DNA from: an uncultured Mycoplasmatota bacterium
GTDB taxonomy: Bacteria > Bacillota_I > Bacilli_A > RF39 > UBA660
Assembly (NCBI GenBank): GCA_947643295.1
Contig: CANRVM010000048.1
Span: 1-8,443 of the forward strand
Direction of reading: 5' to 3'
Length of the DNA stretch: 8,443 nt
The notes below the pieces were generated by a model, which ran no database searches, was not told the origin of the DNA, and was given only the letters and a program-made list of their open reading frames with translations. Shown one piece after another: positions 1 through 6,774 of this stretch. Positions within the stretch are counted from its first letter, which is position 1; every line of letters begins with the position of its first letter. The translations under genes and the position numbers were made by a program.

Positions 1-5
1 AAAAT

Positions 6-56
6 GTTGCATTTAACCTTTCGAAGTTGCATTTACCTTTTCAATTGAGCATTTTA
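6..56. repeat. Tandem imperfect repeats, possible IS21-family end
   Basis: Two near-identical 17-nt units, GTTGCATTTAACCTTTC at 6-22 and GTTGCATTTACCTTTTC at 26-42, repeat with a 20-nt period. A third, more degenerate unit (TTGAGCATTTTA) follows at about 45-56. Read on the minus strand the block starts TGCTCAATTG near position 51 and then repeats AAAGGTAAATGCAAC-like units. Multiple short repeats inside the terminal region and a terminal TG dinucleotide are known features of IS21-family (istA/istB) ends, so the body of an insertion sequence may lie to the left of the window. The block starts only 13-18 nt beyond the stop of the HAD gene. No transposase is visible here, so the element assignment is inference. 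The repeats themselves are seen directly. Confidence 0.5.
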
Positions 57-68
57 AAATAATCAAAA

Positions 69-989
69 CTATTTTTTCTTTAGGACTTTTGTATAATATT
101 TCGTAAAAGTGGGATAACAAGGCATACCCATAACACGTTGAATAAGGTCTTTACTATAAGGGTAATCTTCATAAAAAGGATGTTCTAACTCTTGATTCTC
201 ATTCTCTATTTCATAATTCTTACACTCAATATATTTACTATAGTTTTTCATCAATTCTTCTAAATCCAACTTACCTTCCCTTAACAATTGATATAAATCT
301 TGTTTTCGCTTCTCTTTTCGAACAAATAATTCCAATCCAGCCTCACTTATGATTCCTTCTTTTACTTCCTCAAATGAGCGTTTTTTCAAAATCTCTCTTA
401 ATTCAAAATGAAATTCTGCTTCTACCTCCTTGGCTATCATTTCCTTGGATGTAAAATTAGATTGATAAGAATAAAGCCTAGTATCTATCAAAGAACTCTT
501 GCCATTACATTCTTGAACTTTTAAAAGCATAGGAATATCTTTGGCACTATCTCCAATACCATATATTTAATAAGGCATCGGAATTGTTTTTAGAAAATCC
601 GTTATAGCTTCTTCTTTTTTATTCACTGCTATTCCAATAAAAGGATGTTTTCCAATATAACATAGCTTTCCATTTATTTTTTCCTTTTTAATCTGATTTT
701 CCTTCGAAATAGTACCATTTCCTTGTAGATAATAAGCCAGATTAGAACGGAATTCCTCCTTAATATTAGAATTTAAACTTGCTATTTGGTCATTAAATAC
801 TTTACCAAAATTACCGTGTCCCCCTGGTTCTGTAACAATAGCTATATAATTATCTTCCCTTAAGAATTCATTCATATATCTACTAACTATTTCAAATTCT
901 TTTTCATAGCTACCATAGAGATTTTTGGCATTATAGGAGTCCAAACTAATCAAGGTACCAAATAAATCTGTAAAGAGTACTTTTTTCAA
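69..989 (-). pseudogene. HAD-superfamily phosphatase interrupted by an in-frame TAA
   Basis: This reads as one gene split into two open stretches (989-567 and 566-69) in the same frame by a single TAA at 567-569, codon 141 of 307. The N-terminal part has HAD motif I (LFTDLFGTL, nucleophile Asp8), motif II (IAIVTEP, Thr53) and a motif III lysine (K124/K125). The part after the stop opens with IYGIGDSAKDIPML, a textbook motif IV with Asp147 and Asp151. Neither half would hold a full active site, so the split must be a lesion, not two genes. The second general-acid Asp of motif I is Phe (DLFGT), as in some HAD members. After motif IV comes an unusual highly charged, probably helical C-terminal stretch of about 140 residues with no recognisable domain. 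The start is chosen as TTG at 987-989, because AGGGG lies 9 nt before it and the protein then begins MKKVLFTD. The ATG at 996-998 abuts that AGGGG and is unlikely to be used. If the 3' half is made at all, it could start at the Met within motif IV (528-530), but no good ribosome site precedes it. Confidence 0.8.
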
Positions 990-1012
990 TACAATCATCC
1001 CCTGTATGCATT

Positions 1013-1041
1013 ATTATAGAATACTTCTTTTCCTACAAACT
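1013..1041 (-). promoter_or_regulatory. Possible promoter of the HAD gene
   Basis: A perfect TATAAT on the minus strand (1013-1018) lies about 24 nt upstream of the TTG start. The matching -35 region (GTTTGT or AGTTTG, spacer 16-17) is poor. No terminator is visible in the 62-71 nt between this gene and the upstream DUF3419-like gene, so read-through from that gene's promoter is equally possible. Confidence 0.35.
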
Positions 1042-1060
1042 CTTTTTTAATTGATTACAG

Positions 1061-1912
1061 TTACTTCTTATAAATATAAACTTTATGTGCTTGCCCACCA
1101 TTTAATTTTGAAGAGATGTTTTCCACTCTATAATGAGAACTATTTAATAACTTACTATAAAACAAATCTTTTTTTCCTGGATTTTCATAGATATAGGCAA
1201 AATATATTTCTCCATTTTCTTTTAAATGTTTCGATAGTTTCCTCACCGTTTTCATAAAAGTAGTATTCTTTTGATAAGTTCCAATATTCGATAAAAACAT
1301 AGAATTATAGTTTTCGTGAAGTAAAAATGGTAATTCGTTGACATCTGCATGAGTAAAAGAGATATCTGGTATTTCCTTAAGTTTCTTTTTTAATATTAAG
1401 AATTCCTCTTCCTTAAAATAAGCATTGGCTTCTATCACTTCTTCGTAATGATCATGATAATCTGCGATAATATCAGACTCATAAATAGAATATCCTTGAT
1501 GTTTTGCTAATTCGTATAGATAATTCCAATAGATAGTTGCTTCGTCATTTAATGAGTGATGAAACATTTTATAAATATCATAATCAAAAATATGATGAAT
1601 ATCATAAAGACCAAAAAACATACAAAATTCATCATAATTTAAGTTTTCAAATCCTGCTTTTTTTAAATAAATAACTAATTTATTGCAATAATTAATATCA
1701 AACATATCAACTTTAGTAGCACCCTTTAATAGAGCATTAAAATAATGATCTCCACTGCTAGCAACGGTTAAAATACTTTTTCCCTCTAAATCTTTCATAT
1801 ATCCACTAATCATTTCATTTGTAAACAAGAAAGCAGTATCAACCTCTCCAAAACAGTTATTTTGCATTCTTTGTTTGGTATAGATTTTTTTGCTTTCCTC
1901 TAAAATATCCAT
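1061..1912 (-). CDS. SAM-binding protein, DUF3419/BtaA-like
   Basis: A 283-residue soluble protein with a Rossmann-type SAM-binding core. Residues 47-58 (ILTVASSGDHYF) form the glycine-containing first strand and loop, and FDIN at 71-74 supplies the acidic residue expected at the end of strand 2. FTHADVNELP (186-195) and MFLSNI (205-210) look like the later core strands, and KENGEIYFAYIY near 231-242 is the usual penultimate strand. The opening pattern 'SILTVASSGD...ALLKGATKVDMFDIN' resembles DUF3419. That family includes BtaA, which transfers the 3-amino-3-carboxypropyl group of SAM to diacylglycerol in betaine-lipid synthesis. No BtaB-like partner is nearby, so the substrate is unknown and a methyltransferase or another aminocarboxypropyl transferase is possible. 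The ATG at 1912 is preceded by AGAGG at about 8 nt, and a strong promoter lies just upstream. The gene looks intact. Confidence 0.75.
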   Translation of the reverse strand: MDILEESKKIYTKQRMQNNCFGEVDTAFLFTNEMISGYMKDLEGKSILTVASSGDHYFNALLKGATKVDMFDINYCNKLVIYLKKAGFENLNYDEFCMFFGLYDIHHIFDYDIYKMFHHSLNDEATIYWNYLYELAKHQGYSIYESDIIADYHDHYEEVIEANAYFKEEEFLILKKKLKEIPDISFTHADVNELPFLLHENYNSMFLSNIGTYQKNTTFMKTVRKLSKHLKENGEIYFAYIYENPGKKDLFYSKLLNSSHYRVENISSKLNGGQAHKVYIYKK

Positions 1913-1937
1913 AATTGACCTCTTTTCATAATTTCGT

Positions 1938-1965
1938 ATTATACCATGACATTTTCTAAAATCAA
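1938..1965 (-). promoter_or_regulatory. Sigma-A-type promoter for the DUF3419-like gene
   Basis: On the minus strand there is TTGATT (1960-1965), a 16-nt spacer ending in TGG, then TATAAT (1938-1943). This gives a perfect -10 with an extended TG element. The expected start site near 1931 leaves a leader of only about 20 nt, containing the AGAGG ribosome site. Confidence 0.7.
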
Positions 1966-2039
1966 GTATTCTCTATTACTACATCAAAAAAATGATTTTA
2001 ATTTATCTCATAAAATTAAAAATTACTTACTAAAATACT

Positions 2040-2067
2040 TTGTATATTTTTTATTGTACAATATAAT
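2040..2067 (+). promoter_or_regulatory. Probable promoter with overlapping palindrome for the zincin gene
   Basis: TATAAT at 2062-2067 is a perfect -10. A weak -35 (TTGTAT, 2040-2045) lies 16 nt upstream. The perfect 12-bp palindrome TATTGTACAATA (2052-2063) covers the spacer and enters the -10, the usual place for a repressor operator. The transcript would have a leader of about 60 nt. The operator role is inference. The AT-rich divergent region 1913-2132 contains no other clear element. Confidence 0.5.
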
Positions 2068-2132
2068 CGATTGTGATATTCTATTCTTACCAAAAAAATG
2101 TATAAAAATAGAAGATAAGAGATGATTTATAT

Positions 2133-3041
2133 ATGGAAGAAGAAATATTAGAATTAGTCTATGATTACTCGAGAAAAAATCGTATGATAGACCGTTCCTA
2201 TATTGATCAGTTAATAGAAATAGTTGCAAATTCTATGGAACTAAATCCATATATCGGAAACACCGTCTTTTTAAAAACAGGAGAAAAAAGAAAAGTAGAA
2301 AAGAACAAACTCAGTATTTCCCTAGCCAATGAAGAAGAATTTGCGGATTTAACCTACAACTTTATAAATCATGATATTACCGTCTACATTGATAAAATCC
2401 CTAAGATTTACCAAGCTATTGACCGTATCAATCTAAATTCTGATGAAATGCCTTATTTTAAAACAATCCTTTATACTCAAAGAATATTACATGAATTGTG
2501 CCATGCGAATCAAGAAAAGACATTACAAGAAAAGAAAGATAGTTTTGAAGCAAAAATACTAGAACCATGTACTCCTAGAAAAAAAGATACTTCTAAAAAA
2601 ACTAAGGATGAAAAATTAGAAGAATTACTTCGAATCATAGCAAGAACAGTTTTTTATGTAAAAAATTACAAGTATGATCCACGAGAAAGAACTGCGGATA
2701 TGGATTCTTACCAAATGCTGTTAAAGACGATTGCTTCTCTTTCTTTGCCAAGTACCAAACAATATTTAGGAGACAGAAAATTACAAAGTACTATTGAAGC
2801 ATATCAAGATACGTTTTCTCCTACCATTCAATTTATAGAAGCGGTAGATTCCATAGAAGATAATAAGATTCTTTCTTCTTTTGATTGGTATGATGAAGTA
2901 GAACAAGAAGCCTTGAAAAAGGCAAAAGAAAAATATTCTTTTGAACAACGATTACGATATGGCCTTCCAATAGAAGAAGAGAAAAAACAGAAACTTTTGT
3001 ACAAACTTAAAACATCTAAGTATGGGCAGATTATAAAATAA
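2133..3041 (+). CDS. HExxH zincin-like metallopeptidase, uncharacterised family
   Basis: A 302-residue protein without signal peptide or membrane segment, so probably cytosolic. The helix ending in ILHELCHANQ carries HELCH (His120, Glu121, His124), the zinc-binding and catalytic signature of zincin metallopeptidases. DPRERTADMDSY follows about 60 residues later, and Glu185 (ERxAD) is a likely third zinc ligand, giving a gluzincin-type site. Between them lies a low-complexity Lys/Thr/Ser linker (about 144-161), and the C-terminal third is highly charged and helical. The N-terminal 110 residues have no domain I recognise. The start ATG has GAGATGAT 6 nt upstream, one mismatch from the anti-Shine-Dalgarno complement. 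This is the only plus-strand gene here and is transcribed divergently from the DUF3419-like gene. A protease function is inferred from the motif, and the substrate is unknown. Confidence 0.7.
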   Translation: MEEEILELVYDYSRKNRMIDRSYIDQLIEIVANSMELNPYIGNTVFLKTGEKRKVEKNKLSISLANEEEFADLTYNFINHDITVYIDKIPKIYQAIDRINLNSDEMPYFKTILYTQRILHELCHANQEKTLQEKKDSFEAKILEPCTPRKKDTSKKTKDEKLEELLRIIARTVFYVKNYKYDPRERTADMDSYQMLLKTIASLSLPSTKQYLGDRKLQSTIEAYQDTFSPTIQFIEAVDSIEDNKILSSFDWYDEVEQEALKKAKEKYSFEQRLRYGLPIEEEKKQKLLYKLKTSKYGQIIK

Positions 3042-3055
3042 AATTTTATCCAAAC

Positions 3056-3085
3056 AAAAAGAGCTACTACCTTATAGCTTTTTTT
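3056..3085. terminator. Bidirectional rho-independent terminator
   Basis: An inverted repeat AAAAAGAGCTA (3056-3066) / TAGCTTTTTTT (3075-3085) with an 8-nt loop makes an 11-bp stem with one G-U pair. T-runs at the 3' end in both directions let it end the zincin transcript on the plus strand and the histidine-phosphatase operon on the minus strand. It overlaps the first base pairs of the minus-strand stop codon (3084-3086). Confidence 0.8.
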
Positions 3086-3617
3086 ATAATAAATATTCTT
3101 TCACTTCACAATTTTTCAAACCTAATCCTTGTAGATTACCATCTTCTGGAATTCCATGGAAATAGCAGTTGATAACTTTCGTTATCCCCTCATGTGTAAC
3201 TAACAAAATCGTTTTATCTTGATATTTTTCCTTTATTTCATCTAAAAATTTATAAACTCTATGAAAGAGATGCTCCATACTTTCTGCTTTTTCATAAGAA
3301 GTTTTATCATAATAGTTCCAATATAAATCCCTATCTAGACTATCAAACCCTTTTCCTGTAAACTCACCACAATCTCTTTCTTTGATTCGATCATCAAATA
3401 TTACTTCTGTATGATTTACATTAATAATCTCCATGGTATGCTTCGTTCTAGAAAGTGGAGAACATATGATAAAATCAAATTTTACATTCTTTAAAGCATC
3501 TCTTGTTGCTTTTGCTTGTTCTATGCCATTTTCATTTAGGTCTATATCACGAATTCCATCCATGATTTTATTCACATTACCATCTGTTTGTCCGTGTCTA
3601 ACAACATATAGTTTCAT
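3084..3617 (-). CDS. Histidine phosphatase family protein (phosphoglycerate-mutase fold)
   Basis: A complete 177-residue member of the histidine phosphatase superfamily, branch 1. RHGQT at 7-11 carries the phospho-accepting His8 and Arg7. SPLSRTKHT (53-61) supplies Arg57, RIKERDCGEFTGK (77-89) the catalytic acid region, and VTHEGI (140-145) the second catalytic His142. The length fits the small phosphatases of this family (alpha-ribazole phosphatase/PhoE type), not a glycolytic mutase. The true substrate cannot be read from sequence. The gene is the last of an operon. Its ATG is one nucleotide after the RidA stop, and its ribosome site AAAGGA lies inside the end of the RidA gene, so translation is probably coupled. 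Transcription ends at the terminator overlapping its stop codon. Confidence 0.9.
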   Translation of the reverse strand: MKLYVVRHGQTDGNVNKIMDGIRDIDLNENGIEQAKATRDALKNVKFDFIICSPLSRTKHTMEIINVNHTEVIFDDRIKERDCGEFTGKGFDSLDRDLYWNYYDKTSYEKAESMEHLFHRVYKFLDEIKEKYQDKTILLVTHEGITKVINCYFHGIPEDGNLQGLGLKNCEVKEYLL

Positions 3618-3618
3618 T

Positions 3619-4020
3619 CTAATTTTCCTTTATGGCGATTACTTCAATCTCAATCTTACAACCTTTTTTTACTAAGCTATTTACTTCTACTAAAGTACTT
3701 ACTGGCCTACTATTTGCAAAATACTTATTTCTAATAGGAGATACTTTTGCAAAGTCATTGATATCTGTTAAAAAAATTTGTGTTTTTACAACGTCATCTA
3801 AAGAAGCATTCGCCTCGTTTAAAATATCTTGAAGACAATGAAATACATATTCTGTTTGACCTTCAATATCCTCACAAACAACATTACCATTCGCATCTTG
3901 AGCAATTTGTCCTGTTACAAATATCATCTCTCTATTATTTCCTAAATCTACCTTCAATCCATGAGAATATGCTCCCATAATTTCGGCACTGTTTTCTGGT
4001 GCTAAACTTTCTTTTATCAT
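3619..4020 (-). CDS. ridA: RidA family (YjgF/UK114) enamine/imine deaminase
   Basis: A 133-residue protein, close to the usual 125-135 for the family. The end signature is clear: RPVSTLVEV (105-113), with Arg105 at the position of the substrate-binding arginine, then IEIEVIAI (123-130), the typical last strand with the conserved acidic residue. The front has the FVTGQIAQDANGNVV pattern (34-48). RidA proteins form trimers and hydrolyse reactive 2-aminoacrylate and other enamines or imines to ketoacids and ammonia, protecting pyridoxal-phosphate enzymes. Some paralogues are pathway-specific. AAGGAGA lies about 8 nt before the ATG. It sits 18 nt after the short-chain dehydrogenase and 1 nt before the phosphatase, so it belongs to one operon. 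With an SDR next to it, a specialised paralogue acting on an intermediate is as plausible as general housekeeping. Confidence 0.92.
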   Translation of the reverse strand: MIKESLAPENSAEIMGAYSHGLKVDLGNNREMIFVTGQIAQDANGNVVCEDIEGQTEYVFHCLQDILNEANASLDDVVKTQIFLTDINDFAKVSPIRNKYFANSRPVSTLVEVNSLVKKGCKIEIEVIAIKEN

Positions 4021-4038
4021 TTTCCATTCTCCTTTTTT

Positions 4039-4731
4039 CTAATTTCTTTCTATCGTAATATCCGCTATATTTACATTTAGATGATTTAACATAGCATCTA
4101 ATATCACCGTAGCAACCTCTTTTGGATTCATAAAGGTATCTGATTTTTCACTTGATACATACTCTCTATTATCTTTCCAAAAGTTAGTGTCCATTCCTCC
4201 TGGATAAACACCTATTACTTTTACAGTGGTTCCTTTATATTCCGTTTTTAAACTTTCTGTATACCCTCTTTCTCCCCATTTCGTAGCACAATATAATGAT
4301 TCTTGTTTATTCCCCTTTAATGCAGCAGATGACATAATATTAACAATCTTTAAATCTTGTTCCTTTTTCACCTCTAATACTTTAGAAGTACATAAAATCA
4401 TTCCTTTTAGTCCCCCAAATGAAATATCGATATCCAAAGAAGTATAATCAGTTGGTTTCTTAAAACAACTTTTCTGAGCATTATTTACTAAATATTTGAT
4501 ATTTCCTATCTTTGAAATCTCATCAATAGATGAACGAATAAAATTTTCATCTGCAATATCTCCAATAAAACCTTTATAGTTTTCTTTAAAAGTAGCATCT
4601 AACTCTTTCATTTTTTGCTCGTTTCTTGCTAGATTACAAACATATAATCCTTTCTCTAATGCTTGCCTTACTATTTCTAGTCCTAATCCACTGGTTCCTC
4701 CTGTAATCATTAATATTTCCTTTTGCATCAT
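4039..4731 (-). CDS. Short-chain dehydrogenase/reductase (SDR)
   Basis: A 230-residue classical SDR with a Rossmann fold. TGGTSGLG (10-17) is the nucleotide-binding TGxxxGxG loop. LVNNAQ (81-86) is the NNAG motif with Gln in place of the usual Gly. Ser134/Ser135 lie at the catalytic serine position and YCATK (147-151) is the catalytic YxxxK. YPGGMDTNF (176-184) follows, as in family members that bind cofactor with PGxxxT. NAD(P) is the expected cofactor and Arg36 after strand 2 favours NADPH. The substrate is unknown. GGAG lies 5 nt before the first ATG and 8 nt before the second (4728), so the protein may start one residue later. It is the second gene of a tight operon, with 18-nt gaps on both sides. 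Confidence 0.9.
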   Translation of the reverse strand: MMQKEILMITGGTSGLGLEIVRQALEKGLYVCNLARNEQKMKELDATFKENYKGFIGDIADENFIRSSIDEISKIGNIKYLVNNAQKSCFKKPTDYTSLDIDISFGGLKGMILCTSKVLEVKKEQDLKIVNIMSSAALKGNKQESLYCATKWGERGYTESLKTEYKGTTVKVIGVYPGGMDTNFWKDNREYVSSEKSDTFMNPKEVATVILDAMLNHLNVNIADITIERN

Positions 4732-4749
4732 TTCTTCTCCTCTTTCAAA

Positions 4750-5526
4750 TTATAATCCAAATAAATCAGGGTTTACCAAAGGTACTATTAATTCACACAC
4801 TTCATTTTTTGAATCATATCCCCAATAACTCTGATAAAAACCATCTCCAAAGCCACTGGCCACCATAACTAATTTATTCTTTGTTTTTGGATTTTCCCAT
4901 TCAATAAAATCTCCATCTTCTCTTTGATACTGTGGAAACTTTTCTTCACTTGCTTTAAAAAACTCCGCAAAATAGTCGTCATAGTGATTTCCATTAGGAT
5001 TATTTTTATGCCAATTATCTAAGAAATCCTTATATTCTTTTGCTACTTGTTGATCACAAATAGAAATCATACCAGCGTCAACAGGAAATCCACTTAATAC
5101 CCCATCTTTTCCCTCAAATGCAGCACTTTCTTTCGTGGGATTTGCTAGCTTATATTCTATAGCGTTTGTTTCTTTTATTTTCAATCTAACGGTACACATA
5201 CGAAGCCCTATTTCATTACTTCTACAAATAGAAACTTCTACAGGGTATTCTCCAATTGGTATTTGAACATCAAGAACAGGAGAGAAATGATTGGAGGGTA
5301 GATACGCAAGTGGATCAGAGACAATAATATTACCTGTTGGACAATGAACCTTTCCAATTGTTAAATAAAATCTAGTATTTGTTTTTACAAACTGTTTTTT
5401 GATAGCATTTACATCTATTTCTGTACTAGATATATATTTTAAATTTTCTTCAAATGCTTTTTGAATATCAAGTGGTATATTCTGACTTTCTTGTTTTTTT
5501 CTTTTTTTATGAAATATTCCCATCAT
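4750..5526 (-). CDS. DUF4241 domain-containing protein
   Basis: About 258 residues, soluble, of the DUF4241 family, whose function is unknown to me. From the ATG at 5526 as residue 1, the family landmarks are GKVHCPTG (58-65) and VSDP (69-72), GEYPVEV (92-98), GFPVDAGM (146-153) and the closing FGDGFYQSYWGYD (226-238). The N terminus is short, basic and probably disordered (HKKRKK). The start is uncertain. ATG codons at 5526 and 5523 have only a weak GAAAG before them, and a TTG at 5541 would add five residues. The good AAAGGTGA at about 5560 is too far from all of them. It is the first gene of the tight cluster that continues with the SDR, RidA and the phosphatase. Confidence 0.82.
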   Translation of the reverse strand: MMGIFHKKRKKQESQNIPLDIQKAFEENLKYISSTEIDVNAIKKQFVKTNTRFYLTIGKVHCPTGNIIVSDPLAYLPSNHFSPVLDVQIPIGEYPVEVSICRSNEIGLRMCTVRLKIKETNAIEYKLANPTKESAAFEGKDGVLSGFPVDAGMISICDQQVAKEYKDFLDNWHKNNPNGNHYDDYFAEFFKASEEKFPQYQREDGDFIEWENPKTKNKLVMVASGFGDGFYQSYWGYDSKNEVCELIVPLVNPDLFGL

Positions 5527-5633
5527 TATTTTTTCTTTCAAAAATTTTATTCAATCTCTATCACCTTTTTACAGTACCATTCTTTTTATTTTTTCTAACC
5601 TCTTCCAACTGAAAGGAAGTATCCTTAAAAATA

Positions 5634-6065
5634 TTACTGATTTTTCAATTTATTTTCTTTTAATTTTGACATATAAGTAGCCGATGCCATTATCATTCCA
5701 AAAGTCCCAAATAAAAATACAAAATACACAATTGCAATAGGTGAAGTAGATTTTATTCCCTCGACGTTAGCGTATAACTTATTATTTGAAAGGAGTGCTT
5801 TTACACTTTTCCCTTTATTATATCCTGCTAGTCCATGAACATTATGTAGTTCATATTCTTTTCCTTTATATTCTACTTTAACTTCATAAAAGGTAGTCCT
5901 ATTGTGAGTTTTCTTATTAATAACTTCCCTACTAGAAGTGTTCGTAACGACAGCTGTCACCTCTTCATATTTTACTTCTGTTTGATTCATAAAAAACCAG
6001 AAAACAACCGTTAGAATGAAACAAATACCTGTAATCACCCACATAAGAACAACTCTATTTTTCAT
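5634..6065 (-). CDS. DUF3592-like membrane protein
   Basis: A 143-residue protein with two membrane segments (about 7-26 and 107-130) and, between them, an 80-residue beta-rich domain. That domain has the pattern VTAVVTNTSS...YEVKVEYKGKEYEL...GYNKGKSVKALLSNNKLYAN, typical of DUF3592-type proteins. The topology suggests that the middle domain lies outside the cell and both ends inside. AAAGGAGAG precedes the ATG by about 10 nt. The gap to the DUF4241 start is about 107 nt with no clear terminator, so co-transcription with the downstream operon is possible. No function is known. Confidence 0.7.
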   Translation of the reverse strand: MKNRVVLMWVITGICFILTVVFWFFMNQTEVKYEEVTAVVTNTSSREVINKKTHNRTTFYEVKVEYKGKEYELHNVHGLAGYNKGKSVKALLSNNKLYANVEGIKSTSPIAIVYFVFLFGTFGMIMASATYMSKLKENKLKNQ

Positions 6066-6131
6066 GATACCATTCTCTCCTTTGCTAAATATATTTTATT
6101 ATCTAAAAGTCTAATTTATCATTTGAAATTA

Positions 6132-6674
6132 CTACCTTAACTTTTTTGTATAATATTTTATTTTTTGTTGACTAATTTTTGAAATCTCACTATGATCGTA
6201 TTCAAAACCAAATTTTCTCATTATTTTATTACTACTATCATCCGATAAATCATGAATAACCATAGCATTCCTCACCTTATTCTCTTTTAGTATCTCTAGT
6301 AAACATCTTACTGTTTTGGTTGCATATCCTTTATTTCTTTTGGATGGCCTAATGCCTATTATAATTTGTCCAATCGACTCATAAGTATCTGTTACTGGAT
6401 ATATGATTTCTCCCATACCTACAAGATGATTATGATCAAACAAAAAGTAAAAATCAGCACTTTTAACAAAGTCTTCATCATACTCAAATACTTTACCTTT
6501 CCCATAATCATCTACAACCTCTAATACCGCATCATAATCTAATTCATTAACTGGAATACTACAATCATATTCGATAATACAGGGGACATAAGGGCCACCA
6601 TATTGTTGCCATTCCATTATCATTTCTTTATATTGTTCTTTATGTTCTAATAATGGTTTTACGAGTGTTAACAT
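6132..6674 (-). CDS. GNAT family N-acetyltransferase
   Basis: A 180-residue GNAT. The acetyl-CoA pyrophosphate loop is seen in IGIRPSKRNKGYATK (106-120), with the R/Q-x-x-G-x-A signature as RNKGYA, and a motif B-like segment SSNKIMRKFGFEY runs from 147 to 159. The N-terminal half (YGGPYVPCIIEY, then an acidic stretch at 44-69) resembles the small-molecule acetyltransferases annotated only as GNAT in Firmicutes. The substrate cannot be told. It has the strongest ribosome site in the window, AGAAGGAGG, about 8 nt before the ATG. It is 66 nt upstream of the DUF3592-like gene on the same strand. Confidence 0.88.
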   Translation of the reverse strand: MLTLVKPLLEHKEQYKEMIMEWQQYGGPYVPCIIEYDCSIPVNELDYDAVLEVVDDYGKGKVFEYDEDFVKSADFYFLFDHNHLVGMGEIIYPVTDTYESIGQIIIGIRPSKRNKGYATKTVRCLLEILKENKVRNAMVIHDLSDDSSNKIMRKFGFEYDHSEISKISQQKIKYYTKKLR

Positions 6675-6680
6675 AATAAC

Positions 6681-6705
6681 AGCCTCCTTCTAAAGGATAA
6701 TATCC
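6681..6705 (-). promoter_or_regulatory. Strong ribosome site preceded by a small dyad, GNAT gene
   Basis: AGAAGGAGGCT (minus strand, 6681-6691) is a near-complete Shine-Dalgarno sequence. Just upstream is GGATA-A-TATCC on the plus strand (6695-6705), a perfect 5-bp dyad whose minus-strand reading contains a TATTAT-like -10. A regulator site or weak promoter is possible, but this is short and may be chance. Confidence 0.35.
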
Positions 6706-6774
6706 AAACTATTTTTCAAATATAAATAAATGAAAGATTTCTAAATCAATAGTAACACAAAAAACAGGAAAAAA

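Noticed and set aside
1..56. CRISPR array start from the repeats at the left edge
   Set aside because: Units are about 17 nt with a 3-nt gap and degenerate quickly, with no spacer-sized intervals and no cas gene.
1996..2021. Inverted repeat TTTTAATTT / AAATTAAAA in the divergent intergenic region
   Set aside because: Arms are purely A/T with an 8-nt loop in a very AT-rich region. It would be a weak stem and has no T-run at the right place.
2023..2229. A 68-codon minus-strand reading across the zincin start
   Set aside because: It lies over the promoter and start of a well-supported gene, has no ribosome site and has a composition typical of a shadow frame.
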